Shown here piece by piece: positions 8,558 to 16,271 of a stretch of DNA of 36,428 bases. The notes beneath the pieces were generated by a model. That model worked only from the letters and a program-made list of their open reading frames with translations. It ran no database searches and was not told where the DNA came from. The first letter of the stretch is position 1. Each line of letters opens with the position of its first letter. This DNA is from CAZLRH01 sp964562015 (GTDB lineage: Bacteria > Verrucomicrobiota > Verrucomicrobiia > Opitutales > JABDGR01): contig CAZLRH010000031.1 in assembly GCA_964562015.1 (NCBI GenBank), positions 1 to 36,428 on the forward strand. The letters are read 5' to 3'. The translations under genes were made by a program, and so were the position numbers.

Positions 8558-10531
8558 ATGAGCGCTCCCGCCTCGCATATCGAAACCGTTTCCAAGGAAA
8601 CCCGCGTCTTCCCGCCGTCGGCGGACTTTGCCCGCCAGGCGCACATCAAAAGCCTCGAACAGTACAAGGAAATGTACGCCCGCAGCATCGCCGACCCGGA
8701 GAAATTTTGGGCCGACATCGCCGGCGAACTGCATTGGTATCAGAAGTGGCACACCGTGCTGAATGAGCGCAACGCGCCGTTTTTCCGCTGGTTCGAGGGC
8801 GGCATCACCAATATTTGCTACAATTGCGTGGACCGCCACCTGCACGGTCCGAACCGCAACAAGGCGGCCTTCATCTTTGAAGGCGAACCCGGCGACCAGC
8901 GCGTGCTCACCTACGCGGATTTGTACCGCGAGGTCTGCACCTTCGCCAACGTCCTCAAAAGCCTGGGCGTGAAAAAGGGCGACCGCGTCGCCGTTTACAT
9001 GCCGATGGTGCCCGAACTCGCCGTGGCCGTGCTGGCCTGCGCGCGCATTGGCGCCGTGCACTCCGTTATTTTCGGCGGCTTTTCGGCGGAATCCATTCGC
9101 GACCGCGTCAACGATCTCCAGGCCAAAGTCGTCGTCACCATGGATGGCGGCTACCGGCGCGGCAAAATTCTCGCCTTGAAAAACACGGTCGACGAAGGCA
9201 TCGCCGAATGCCCGGGCATCGAAAAAGTGCTGGTCGTCGCCCGCGAGCCGCACAAGCAGTTGCACCCGTGCATGATGAAGCCCGGGCGGGACGTCTGGTA
9301 TCATGACGCCGCCAAGGGCCAGCCCCGCCATTGCGAGCCGGAGCGCATGGAGGCCGAGGACCTTTTGTTCGTCCTTTACACGAGCGGTTCGACGGGCAAG
9401 CCCAAGGGCATCATGCACACCACCGGTGGTTACATGGTATACACCTATCTCACCGCCAAATACATTTTCGACCTGCGCCCGGAAGACGTGTATTGGTGCA
9501 CCGCCGACATCGGCTGGGTGACGGGCCATAGCTACATCGTTTACGGCCCGCTGCAAAACGCCGCCACCGCGGTGATTTTTGAGGGCACGCCCAACTGGCC
9601 GGAAAACGACCGCTTCTGGTCCGTCGTGGAAAAATACGGCGTCACCGTCTTTTACACCGCGCCCACCGCCATCCGCGCGTGCATGAAGTGGGGCGACGAA
9701 TTTCCCAAGCGCCGCGACCTGAGTTCCCTGCGCCTGCTCGGCTCCGTCGGCGAGCCCATCAATCCCGAAGCCTGGATGTGGTACCACCACACCATCGGCG
9801 GCGGGCGTTGCCCGATTGTGGACACGTGGTGGCAGACCGAGACTGGCGGCATCCTCATCACGCCCCTGCCCGGCGCCATCGCCACCAAGCCCGGCAGCGC
9901 CACGGTTCCCTTCTTCGGCATCGAGCCCGCCATCCTCACGGACAACGGCGAAAGCGTCCCCGCCGGCATCCTCGCCATCAAGAAACCCTGGCCCGGCATC
10001 ATGCGCGGCATCTTGAACGACCCCGAACGCTTCAAGTCCACTTATTTCAACAAATGGGGCGGCAAGTATTATTTCCCCGGTGACGGCGCGCGCCTCGATG
10101 AGGATGGCTATTACTGGCTCCTCGGCCGCGTGGACGACGTGGTCAACGTCTCGGCGCACCGCATCGGCACGGCCGAGTTGGAGAGCGTGTATGTCGAGCA
10201 TCCGGCCGTGGCGGAGAGCGCGGTCATTGGCATTGCCCACGAATTGAAAGGGCAGGCGCTCGTTTCGTTCGTGACGGTCAGGGAAGGTTTTAAGACGGAC
10301 GACAAGCTCATCCATGAGTTGAACGCCCTCGTCACCCGCAAGATTGGCAAGTTCGCCATCCCCGACAAAATCATCTTCAGCGCCGACTTGCCCAAGACCC
10401 GCTCCGGCAAAATCATGCGCCGCCTGCTGCGCGACATCGCCGAAGGCCGCGCCCTCGGCAACGTCACCACGCTGGCGGATCCGTCCGTCATCGAAGCGCT
10501 CAAAGGCAAGTACGCGTCGACGGAATCGTAA
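8558..10531 (+). CDS. acs: acetyl-CoA synthetase (AMP-forming)
   Basis: Converts acetate, ATP and CoA to acetyl-CoA through acetyl-AMP, in the cytoplasm. With ATG 8558 the protein is 657 aa, the usual Acs length. It has the ATP/AMP-binding P-loop TSGSTGKPKG (about 275-284), DTWWQTETGG (acetyl-CoA synthetase A5 motif), YYFPGDGAR, the hinge region GRVDDVVNVSAHRIGTAE, and the C-terminal RSGKIMRRL block. The catalytic lysine there is about K618, the residue that protein acetyltransferases silence in other bacteria. An in-frame ATG at 8507 would add 17 Pro-rich residues and looks less likely. The gene stands alone, convergent with fabV. Confidence 0.96.
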   Translation: MSAPASHIETVSKETRVFPPSADFARQAHIKSLEQYKEMYARSIADPEKFWADIAGELHWYQKWHTVLNERNAPFFRWFEGGITNICYNCVDRHLHGPNRNKAAFIFEGEPGDQRVLTYADLYREVCTFANVLKSLGVKKGDRVAVYMPMVPELAVAVLACARIGAVHSVIFGGFSAESIRDRVNDLQAKVVVTMDGGYRRGKILALKNTVDEGIAECPGIEKVLVVAREPHKQLHPCMMKPGRDVWYHDAAKGQPRHCEPERMEAEDLLFVLYTSGSTGKPKGIMHTTGGYMVYTYLTAKYIFDLRPEDVYWCTADIGWVTGHSYIVYGPLQNAATAVIFEGTPNWPENDRFWSVVEKYGVTVFYTAPTAIRACMKWGDEFPKRRDLSSLRLLGSVGEPINPEAWMWYHHTIGGGRCPIVDTWWQTETGGILITPLPGAIATKPGSATVPFFGIEPAILTDNGESVPAGILAIKKPWPGIMRGILNDPERFKSTYFNKWGGKYYFPGDGARLDEDGYYWLLGRVDDVVNVSAHRIGTAELESVYVEHPAVAESAVIGIAHELKGQALVSFVTVREGFKTDDKLIHELNALVTRKIGKFAIPDKIIFSADLPKTRSGKIMRRLLRDIAEGRALGNVTTLADPSVIEALKGKYASTES

Positions 10532-10798
10532 AGGGGCCAAATCCTGGCTGGGCCCAAATCTGGTCCTGACTGCGCTCGCCTGCTTATTTTTGACGCAGCC
10601 GGCGCGTCGGCGTTCGGCGCTGGGGAATAACCTCTGTCAGTGTAATTGCGTCACCCCTTTTTCGAGCATGTAAAAGCGTGCCTGCCTTGGCGCAGCCGTT
10701 TGGTAAAGTAACAATTGTGTATCTACCCCTGCGGGTCGCGGTTACCCAGCCTGGAATTTCAGTTTTCATGGCAGAAAGTAGGCACTAAAGCACATTTC
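10532..10798. other. convergent acs-fabV intergenic region
   Basis: 267 nt between two convergent stops. I see no clear Rho-independent terminator, RNA gene or repeat; the short open frames here are Arg/Thr-rich and look non-coding. Confidence 0.5.
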
Positions 10799-12001
10799 TC
10801 ACTCCAGCCCCGCTTCCAACTCCACCTCGGCGTCGTAATTGACGCCGGGCAGGCCGAAGCCAAAGAGTTTTAAAAACTCCGCCTGGTAGCGTGGAAAGGC
10901 CGTGAGCGTGTCCAGATTGGCCGTGGTCACTTGCGGCCAGATTTTCTTCACCGCCTCCTGCACGTCGGGCCGCATTTCCAGATCATCGACGCGCAGGCGC
11001 CCGGCGCTATCCGGTTTCGCCGCCGCTCCCGCCGCCGGATAAAGCTGCGTGGCGAACAGACGCTGGATTTGCTCGATGCAGCCTTCGTCCACGCCTTTTT
11101 CCGCCATGACTTTGAGCAAAATCGAAATGTACAGCGGCACCACGGGGATCGCCGAACTGGCTTGGGTAACGACCGCCTTGTTCACCGACACCCACGCGCG
11201 ACCTTTGAGATCGGCGAGTTTCGCCGTCAGCCGCGCTGCGGATTTCTCCAGATCTTCCTTCGCCAGGCCGATGGTGCCGTTGCGATAAATCGGGTAGGTG
11301 ACTTCCGGCCCGATGTAGGAATACGCCACGGTGACGGCACCCGGCGCGAGCAGGTTGTGATTGCGCAGCGCGTCGAGCCAAAGCTCCCAATCTTCCCCGC
11401 CCATGACTTTCGTGGTGTTGCGGATATCCTCGGGCGTCGCGGGTTCGAGATTTACCTCGGTAACTTCTTTCTTGTCGGTATCGACCGATTTGGCGGCAAA
11501 GGGCGCGCCCACGGGCTTGAGCGTGGATTTGAAAACTTCACCCGTGCGGGGGTCGGTGCGGCGAGGGGAGGCGAGGCTGTAAATCACGAGGTCTACCGCG
11601 CCGAGGTCTTCCTTCAGGCGCGCGATGGTCTGGTTCTTGATGTCGTCGGAAAACGCGTCGCCGTTGATGCTCCGGGCGTACAGGCCCTCGGCGCGGGCCA
11701 ATTTTTCCAACGCCACGGTATTGTACCAGCCCGCCGACGCCGGACGGCCCTTGTCCGACGGCCGCTCGAAAAACACTCCGAGCGTCGCCGCCTTGGCGCC
11801 GAACGCCGCGACAATCCGCGACGACAGCCCGTAACCTGTGGAGGCCCCGAGGATCAGTACCTTGCGCGGACCATTCACCAGCGGCGGCTGGCTCTTGACG
11901 TGGGCGATTTGCTCCCGCACGTGGGCGGCGCAACCTTCGGGGTGGGAGGTGACGCAGACAAATCCGCGCACCTTCGGTTTCACAACGCTCAATGAAGACA
12001 T
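10799..12001 (-). CDS. fabV: trans-2-enoyl-ACP/CoA reductase FabV
   Basis: NADH-dependent reductase of the last step of fatty-acid elongation, a triclosan-resistant substitute for FabI. The 400-aa length is typical of FabV. The Rossmann motif GASTGYGL is at 52-59, and the catalytic pair Y239-x8-K248 (YRNGTIGLAK) shows the FabV spacing rather than the Y-x6-K of FabI. GFVCVTSHPEGC at the N-terminus and the C-terminal FPRYQAEFLKLFGFGLPGVNYDAE type tail are also characteristic. The start is ATG 12001. No other enoyl reductase is visible in the window, so it may be the only one. Divergent from the HAD gene across a word-repeat palindrome. Confidence 0.96.
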   Translation of the reverse strand: MSSLSVVKPKVRGFVCVTSHPEGCAAHVREQIAHVKSQPPLVNGPRKVLILGASTGYGLSSRIVAAFGAKAATLGVFFERPSDKGRPASAGWYNTVALEKLARAEGLYARSINGDAFSDDIKNQTIARLKEDLGAVDLVIYSLASPRRTDPRTGEVFKSTLKPVGAPFAAKSVDTDKKEVTEVNLEPATPEDIRNTTKVMGGEDWELWLDALRNHNLLAPGAVTVAYSYIGPEVTYPIYRNGTIGLAKEDLEKSAARLTAKLADLKGRAWVSVNKAVVTQASSAIPVVPLYISILLKVMAEKGVDEGCIEQIQRLFATQLYPAAGAAAKPDSAGRLRVDDLEMRPDVQEAVKKIWPQVTTANLDTLTAFPRYQAEFLKLFGFGLPGVNYDAEVELEAGLE

Positions 12002-12010
12002 GGGAAAAAG

Positions 12011-12137
12011 TATTTTAGTGCTTGGTTTTCTAGTGCCTGGTGTGCCGAAGCTTGCCGAAATGAGATCGTGCCTCGGTCCCCATGCTTGTAGAAATGGTGG
12101 GGATATTCACTAAGCACTAGAACACTAAGCACTAAAT
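12011..12137. repeat. imperfect inverted repeat of AGTGCTTAGTG words
   Basis: The right arm (12108-12137) is two copies of CACTAAGCACTA separated by a 3-nt gap. Its reverse complement matches the left arm (12011-12042), TTAGTGCTTGG...CTAGTGCCTGG, over about 30 nt with few mismatches. The spacer is about 66 nt. It fills most of the divergent fabV-HAD region. Confidence 0.75.
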
Positions 12138-12190
12138 CACTTCAACCCTATTTGCTTGCCCGTGCATTCGGACGCGGGGAGCGTGCGCCC

Positions 12191-12862
12191 GTGAATAAAA
12201 CATCTGACGCAGGCGCCATCTTCGACTGGGACGGCGTCATCATCGACTCCTCGGCCGCGCACGAGGAAAGCTGGGAACTCCTCGCCCGCGAGGAAAAACG
12301 CATCCTGCCTCCCGGTCATTTCAAGGCCGGCTTCGGACGGAAAAACCAGTTCATCATTCCCACGATTTTGAAATGGACCGACGACCCGGCGGAAATCGCG
12401 CGCATTGGGCGCCGCAAGGAGGAGCTTTACCGCGAGATCGTCCGCCACAGCGGCATCCAGGCCCTGCCGGGTGCAACAGCATTACTCCAAGGTCTTGCCG
12501 CCGCCGGGATTCCGTGTGTCGTCGGCTCCTCCACGCCGCGCGAAAATATCGAAGCGATTCTCGACCTCGTCGGCCTGCGGACAAATTTTGTCGGCATCAT
12601 CAGTGCAGAGGACGTCAGCCACGGCAAACCGCATCCCGAAGTTTTCCTGAAAGCCGCGGCGAAAATCAACCGTGAGCCGAAAAACTGCGTCGTGTTTGAG
12701 GACGCCTTTGTCGGCCTCGAAGCCGCCCGCGCGGGAGGGTTTAAGAGCATCGGCGTCGGCACCACCAACCCCGTCGAAAGCCTCCGCGCCCATTGCGACC
12801 TCGCGGTACATCGGTTGACGGAGATCGGCGCGGGGGATGTTATCGCGCTGCTCCCGGGTTGA
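12191..12862 (+). CDS. HAD-superfamily hydrolase, beta-phosphoglucomutase-like
   Basis: Cytoplasmic HAD phosphatase or phosphomutase of 223 aa. The four HAD motifs are visible: IFDWDGVIID (nucleophile Asp and acid-base Asp), GSSTPR (motif II Ser/Thr), HGKPHPEVF (motif III Lys) and VFEDAFVGLEAA (motif IV acidic pair). An alpha-helical cap lies between motifs I and II, as in the beta-phosphoglucomutase/phosphoglycolate phosphatase subfamily. I chose GTG 12191 because GGGGAG lies 9 nt upstream and the HAD core starts soon after; the frame stays open to TTG 12152. The actual substrate, a small phosphorylated sugar or similar, cannot be determined. A CAGAG-type repeat lies 11 nt after the stop. 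Confidence 0.88.
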   Translation: MNKTSDAGAIFDWDGVIIDSSAAHEESWELLAREEKRILPPGHFKAGFGRKNQFIIPTILKWTDDPAEIARIGRRKEELYREIVRHSGIQALPGATALLQGLAAAGIPCVVGSSTPRENIEAILDLVGLRTNFVGIISAEDVSHGKPHPEVFLKAAAKINREPKNCVVFEDAFVGLEAARAGGFKSIGVGTTNPVESLRAHCDLAVHRLTEIGAGDVIALLPG

Positions 12863-12873
12863 TAACTTTTCTT

Positions 12874-12897
12874 GCGCAGAGGCACAGGGACGCTGAG
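12874..12897 (+). repeat. CAGAG-type ~9-nt-period repeat after HAD stop
   Basis: GCGCAGAGGCACAGGGACGC followed by TGAG, units about 9 nt apart, starts 11 nt after the HAD stop in sense orientation. It is related to the copies at 19797-19830 and 21457-21485. Confidence 0.6.
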
Positions 12898-12908
12898 CGA
12901 AACCTTAC

Positions 12909-12934
12909 TTGACGTTTTGACGTCATAACGTCAA
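12909..12934. promoter_or_regulatory. palindromic operator of the toxin-antitoxin operon
   Basis: TTGACGTTT, TGACGTCA and TAACGTCAA form a 26-bp near-perfect palindrome, broken at one base pair, ending 9 nt before the antitoxin ATG. It presents repeated TGACGT/ACGTCA half-sites, as expected for an operator bound by ribbon-helix-helix dimers in antitoxin autoregulation. Confidence 0.65.
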
Positions 12935-12943
12935 CCCTAGCCC

Positions 12944-13165
12944 ATGAAACGCGCGACCGTTTATCTCGAGGCTGATTTGCACAAGGCCCTCAAGATTAGA
13001 GCTCTAGAAGAGGAGACGACTCTTTCCGGTCTAGTCAACGAGGCGGTGCGCACCTCGCTGGAGGAGGACCTGGAGGATCTTGCCGATTTGCAGTCTCGAA
13101 AGAAGGAGAAGCCAGTTTCCTATGAATCTTTTCTGAAGGAGTTGAAGCGCCGTGGCCAGCTATGA
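12944..13165 (+). CDS. ribbon-helix-helix antitoxin (CopG/Arc type)
   Basis: A 73-aa protein beginning MKRATVYLEADLHKALKIRA, a beta-strand followed by helix, then TTLSGLVNEAVRTSLEED, the second helix of an RHH DNA-binding fold. The charged C-terminal half (SRKKEKPVSYESFLKELKRR) would bind the toxin. It overlaps the toxin gene by 14 nt, so the two are probably translated together. Expected roles are neutralising the toxin and repressing the operon through the palindrome just upstream. No ribosome site is visible; the operator occupies that space. Confidence 0.88.
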   Translation: MKRATVYLEADLHKALKIRALEEETTLSGLVNEAVRTSLEEDLEDLADLQSRKKEKPVSYESFLKELKRRGQL

Positions 13166-13409
13166 ACTGGTCGTTCGTCCTTCCGTGCACAAGGACGTAA
13201 AAAACATTCCGCCTCCGGACTTGAAGCGAATTCTGGAGCGAATGGAGGCATTGCGCGTGGAGCCGCGCCCGGCGAACAGCGTCAAGCTTTCCGGCCAGGA
13301 GTCCTACCGTGTTCGCCAAGGTAGTTACCGTATCATCAACGAGATCGAGGATGCACGGCGGGTTGTTGTGGTCTCAAAAGTGGGTCACCTTCGGGAAATT
13401 TATCGGTAA
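13152..13409 (+). CDS. ParE/RelE-family toxin
   Basis: An 85-aa basic protein with the RelE/ParE fold signature: YELVVRPSVHKDVKNIP at the start, a helix LKRILERMEAL, then KLSGQESYRVRQGSYRIINEIED and VVVVSKVGHLREIYR at the end. GTG 13152 is the start, within the antitoxin gene. The YRVRQGSYRI arginines are kept; the terminal block reads HLREIYR where many relatives have HRxxVYR. Whether it poisons gyrase (ParE) or cleaves mRNA (RelE) cannot be told from sequence. Confidence 0.88.
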   Translation: MASYELVVRPSVHKDVKNIPPPDLKRILERMEALRVEPRPANSVKLSGQESYRVRQGSYRIINEIEDARRVVVVSKVGHLREIYR

Positions 13410-13425
13410 AACCGCCGAAGCATTT

Positions 13426-13488
13426 TTTAACAGAAGAAACCAATGTAAACGAAGGCGGTCTTGGTTCTCTTCATTTCCTTCTGTTAAA
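13426..13488. repeat. ACAGAAG-type hairpin between convergent genes
   Basis: TTTAACAGAAG (13426-13436) and CTTCTGTTAAA (13478-13488) are a perfect 11-bp inverted repeat. A second inner pair, GAAACCAA against TTGGTTCTC, is imperfect. Each strand reads AACAGAAG as the first word after the stop of its own upstream gene (toxin on plus, metallopeptidase on minus), with about 9-nt spacing of related words. It could act as a bidirectional terminator. Confidence 0.75.
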
Positions 13489-13490
13489 TT

Positions 13491-13862
13491 CTAATCCAAT
13501 CCCCGCGCCTCCAAATCCCCTTCGCCTAGCCCGAGGTAATGCCCGAGTTCATGGAGGTAGGTGACGCGCACTTCCTCCTCGAAGGCGGCCTCGTCGCCCT
13601 CGACGTAGTCCCAGATATTGTCCAAAAAGATTAAAATTTGCGATGGCAGCGGATCCAGGCCCGGCTCTTCCCCGTGGGCCGGGCCGACGAAGAGGCCCAG
13701 CGTATCCTCCTCGATGCCATCGGCCACCGCCGCAGGATCGGGCACTTGCTGAAAAACGACCGGCACGGCGCTGGCCGGCTCCCGCAGCGGCGGCGGCAAG
13801 GCCCGCAAGGTGCGGTTCACCACGCCATCGGCGCGGAGCAAGAGTTGGTTGAAAGGTGCCAA
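13491..13862 (-). CDS. small zinc metallopeptidase (zincin, DUF1025/PF06262-like)
   Basis: A protein of about 123 aa ending with the zinc motif YLHELGHYLGLGEGDLEARGL. HELGH gives two histidine ligands and the catalytic glutamate, and the later Asp is the likely third ligand, as in this minigluzincin-like family. Upstream is PSQILIFLDNIWDYV and an acidic EEEVRVTYLHE helix, as in relatives. The frame stays open to 14066, but codons upstream of 13862 are translated from the ACAGAATT repeat element and look non-coding, so I prefer TTG 13862; GTG codons near 13820 are alternatives. Its targets are unknown. It converges with the toxin gene. Confidence 0.75.
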   Translation of the reverse strand: MAPFNQLLLRADGVVNRTLRALPPPLREPASAVPVVFQQVPDPAAVADGIEEDTLGLFVGPAHGEEPGLDPLPSQILIFLDNIWDYVEGDEAAFEEEVRVTYLHELGHYLGLGEGDLEARGLD

Positions 13863-13869
13863 GATTTTT

Positions 13870-13954
13870 TTGGACAGAATTAACGGAATTTCAGCATTAC
13901 AGCAGCCTCTCCAATCGGTCATCAATTCCGTAAAATTCTGTCCATTCTGTCCAA
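13870..13954. repeat. ACAGAATT-type repeat element, copy 1
   Basis: Left arm TTGGACAGAATTAACGGAAT (from 13870) and right arm 13924-13954, whose reverse complement carries GGACAGAAT twice followed by TTTACGGAATT, form an imperfect inverted repeat around a 33-nt centre. The words recur every 9 nt. It overlaps the 5' side of the metallopeptidase frame. Confidence 0.75.
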
Positions 13955-14293
13955 CCTCAGTTTGAAACTCAAATTGTGAATAACACCAATTGTGTGAATG
14001 GTGTGCAGAAGAAGAACAACTATCCGTTGCCCTTCCTCGTTTGCGCCTCATGGTGGTGAAATCCACGTGACTTTGGCAACGTTCGCGAAAATTCTGCTTT
14101 TCCCGCGCTTTTCTCCTTCGTCTTCGTCACTTCCTCCTCGCCCGGCCCAGCCGTTCGCACCTTTTCGCTAAATCATTCAACAAACCTATTTTAAGTCACG
14201 TTATTCACACTTTTCAACTCCTTTTTGCCCTAGCCCTCCTCCCTCGTAAAACCCCCAGCAACCCCTACCTGTAGGGGGGTCTTTAAAGATTTA

Positions 14294-14309
14294 ACACAAT
14301 ATGTAGTGG
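14294..14309. promoter_or_regulatory. probable NrdR box upstream of nrdB
   Basis: ACACAATATGTAGTGG matches the known NrdR-box consensus ACACWATATMTWGTGT at 14 of 16 positions. NrdR is the ATP/dATP-sensing repressor of ribonucleotide reductase genes. A second box at the usual distance of about 31 bp was looked for and not found. Confidence 0.6.
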
Positions 14310-14518
14310 ATACCTGTTGACAGGCCTTTATTTCTGCCCCATTTATTCCTCTCGCCAAAGCCAGCAGCTCCTGCGGGTCCCTCCGACCGCTCCCACGCGG
14401 GCCTTGACGACGTTTTTTTTCCGCCTGCGGGCGTCGCTGTGCCGTCTTCGGCAAGCGCGCGCGAGGCACCACCGAGAATTCCACCATCACCACTTCCACC
14501 ACCACCCGCCACTGCACC

Positions 14519-15616
14519 ATGACTGCCGAAACCGTCACTTACCAGATTGGGAAAAAGTCCTTCGTCCTCGACCGCCAGAAAGCCGAGGAAGCCTTCGCCG
14601 CCAAGCGCATCATCAACGGCCGGCAGACCATGTTCTTCAACATCCTGCCGGTGAAGTACACCTGGGCCTACGAGTTGTACAAGACCATGAAGGCGAACCA
14701 CTGGGAGCCCGAGGAAATCACGATGCAGAAGGATTGTGAACAGTGGCGCGACCCGTCGTCCGCCATTTCCGACGTGGACCGCTGGATCATTAAGATGGGC
14801 ATCGGCTACTTTTCCGCCGCCGAGGGCATCGTCGGCGACAACATCATCCACGTCGTCCGCGAACTCGTCACCGCCCCGGAGCTCAAACTCGTGCTTGGCC
14901 GCCACGCCCATGAGGAAAACATCCATGCCGACTCGCTCGTGTACATGATTTCCTCCCTTGGCATCAACCCGCACGAGTGCGAGGCCATGTTCGACGACAT
15001 CAAGACCATCAAGCGCAAAACCGAATTCGTCACCAAGAACTCCCGCGCCCTGCGCCGCGATATCGACTTGCGCGACCCGGCCATGAAGCAGGCCCTCGCC
15101 AAAAACATCTTCCTCTTCGGCCAAGTCATGGAAGGCACCCAGTTTTACGGCCTCTTCGGCATGGTCCTCTCGCTCTACCGTCAGAACAAGTTCACCGGCA
15201 TCGGCCAGATGTTCCGCTACACCCTGCGCGACGAGAGCAACCACATCGAGCTCTTCCGCAACCTGTTCATGGACCTCGTCGAGGAAAACCGCGAGATCTG
15301 GACCCCCGCTTTCCGCCAGGAATTGACCGACCTCATGGCCGAGGGCGTGGCCATCGAAAAGGAATTCATCAGCGATTGCCTGCCCGTGAGCGGCGTCGGC
15401 CTGACGGCCGACGATTTTATGAAGTACATCGACTTCATCGCCGACCGCCGCCTGGAGGGCGTCGGCCTCAAGCCCCTCCATCCCGGCTGCACCAACCCGC
15501 TCCCCTGGCTGGCCGAGATGATGGACATGAAGAAGGAACAGAACTTTTTCGAAGGCCGCGTGACCGATTACCAGAAGTCCAGCTCCCTCCAGGAAGTCCA
15601 CAACGACGAGCTGTAA
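14519..15616 (+). CDS. nrdB: ribonucleotide reductase beta subunit, class Ic-like (no radical tyrosine)
   Basis: Radical-generating small subunit of class I ribonucleotide reductase, 365 aa. Six metal ligands fall in order with E. coli R2 spacing: E102 (in AAEGIVGDN), E133 and H136 (EENIHADSL), E205 (QVMEGTQF), E239 and H242 (DESNHIEL). The residue in the place of the radical tyrosine is L140, and the first ligand is Glu instead of Asp. Both features match the class Ic type known from Chlamydia, where a Mn/Fe cofactor replaces the tyrosyl radical. W49 (YTWAYELYK) probably belongs to the electron-transfer path. The C-terminal tail SSSLQEVHNDEL would dock on NrdA. ATG 14519 has no clear ribosome site. 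It is followed by a DUF1232 gene and nrdA. Confidence 0.95.
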   Translation: MTAETVTYQIGKKSFVLDRQKAEEAFAAKRIINGRQTMFFNILPVKYTWAYELYKTMKANHWEPEEITMQKDCEQWRDPSSAISDVDRWIIKMGIGYFSAAEGIVGDNIIHVVRELVTAPELKLVLGRHAHEENIHADSLVYMISSLGINPHECEAMFDDIKTIKRKTEFVTKNSRALRRDIDLRDPAMKQALAKNIFLFGQVMEGTQFYGLFGMVLSLYRQNKFTGIGQMFRYTLRDESNHIELFRNLFMDLVEENREIWTPAFRQELTDLMAEGVAIEKEFISDCLPVSGVGLTADDFMKYIDFIADRRLEGVGLKPLHPGCTNPLPWLAEMMDMKKEQNFFEGRVTDYQKSSSLQEVHNDEL

Positions 15617-15638
15617 GCCACCGGCATCGCCGCCGTCC

Positions 15639-16070
15639 ATGAACAATGACCACCCGCAGCAGCAACCCGGAAAGGACGACCGCACGAAGCCGCAGGGCTT
15701 GGTGCGGCGGGTGGCGCGCGCGGTCATTGAAAAAGGGTTCGTGGCGTACTACGTCGGCACCGACCCGGCCACGCCGCGCTGGGCCAAGGCCGTTCTCGTC
15801 GCCGCGGTCAGCTCGTTCTTTTCCGTCGATTTGCTCGCCGACGTTTTGTTTCTGCCGGTCGGCGTCGAACTCAGCCTCGGCTCCATCGTCCTGGCCGTCG
15901 GCGCCTTTCTCTTTTCCATTCGTCCACGCCACTTCCAGCGCGCCCGCGAAAAACTGGCCCGCCTCTTCCACGACGACACAATCATGGAAGTCGAAATCGT
16001 AGGCCCGCCACCGGTTCCGCCCGAGGCCAAACTCCCGCCACTCCTGCCCAAGCCCCCCAAAGATTCTTAG
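15639..16070 (+). CDS. DUF1232-like small membrane protein within the nrd cluster
   Basis: A 143-aa protein with one or two hydrophobic segments: YYVGTDPATPRWAKAVLVAA, then SVDLLADVLFLPVG and SLGSIVLAVGAFLF. The pattern of a D-P-xTP-x-WAKA entry followed by an S-xDL-x-xD stretch resembles the DUF1232 (YkvA-like) domain, whose function is unknown. A Pro-rich tail (PPPVPPEAKLPPLLPKPP) follows. It begins 22 nt after nrdB, so co-transcription is likely, but no role in nucleotide reduction is known. The TAG stop sits at the edge of an ACAGAATT repeat element. Confidence 0.7.
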   Translation: MNNDHPQQQPGKDDRTKPQGLVRRVARAVIEKGFVAYYVGTDPATPRWAKAVLVAAVSSFFSVDLLADVLFLPVGVELSLGSIVLAVGAFLFSIRPRHFQRAREKLARLFHDDTIMEVEIVGPPPVPPEAKLPPLLPKPPKDS

Positions 16071-16204
16071 ACAGAATTAGCCTTCCAATCCTAAATTTTT
16101 CGACAGAATTTACAGAATTAACCCAATTAAAAACCCCATCCATTGAAACGGGCACTCTTTGCCAGTTTCCTCCTCTTAATTCTCCAAATTCTGTTCATTC
16201 TGTC
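16068..16204. repeat. ACAGAATT-type repeat element, copy 2
   Basis: After the DUF1232 stop come TTAGACAGAATTAG and then GACAGAATTTACAGAATTAA (16102-16121), a 9-nt period. The far arm 16176-16204 reads, in reverse complement, GACAGAATGAACAGAATTTG and so on. Together they make an imperfect inverted repeat that fills most of the gap to nrdA. Confidence 0.75.
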
Positions 16205-16271
16205 CCAACTCTTCCTCTTTTCTTTCCCTCTTTTTTAACCGCTCACCTAAACTTCCCAACCCACCACTGCC

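Larger units (their letters stand above)
13863..14518. other. regulatory region upstream of nrdB
   Basis: A 656-nt gap between the metallopeptidase and nrdB. It contains the ACAGAATT element (13870-13954), a GTGAATAAC/GTTATTCAC inverted pair (13975-13983 and 14201-14209), a small CCCCTAC/GTAGGGG palindrome (14262-14277), a probable NrdR box (14294-14309) and TTGACA at 14317. The last stretch before nrdB is C/A-rich with no ribosome site. Long open frames here are shadows. Confidence 0.6.

Noticed and set aside
8540..10540. A 666-codon open frame opposite acs
   Set aside because: Shadow of acs caused by codon bias; no family features.
10584..10769. Possible 61-aa gene between acs and fabV
   Set aside because: Arg/Thr-rich composition, no ribosome site, no recognisable family.
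14262..14277. CCCCTAC/GTAGGGG hairpin before nrdB as a riboswitch
   Set aside because: Only a 7-bp stem with a 2-nt loop; no recognisable riboswitch core.
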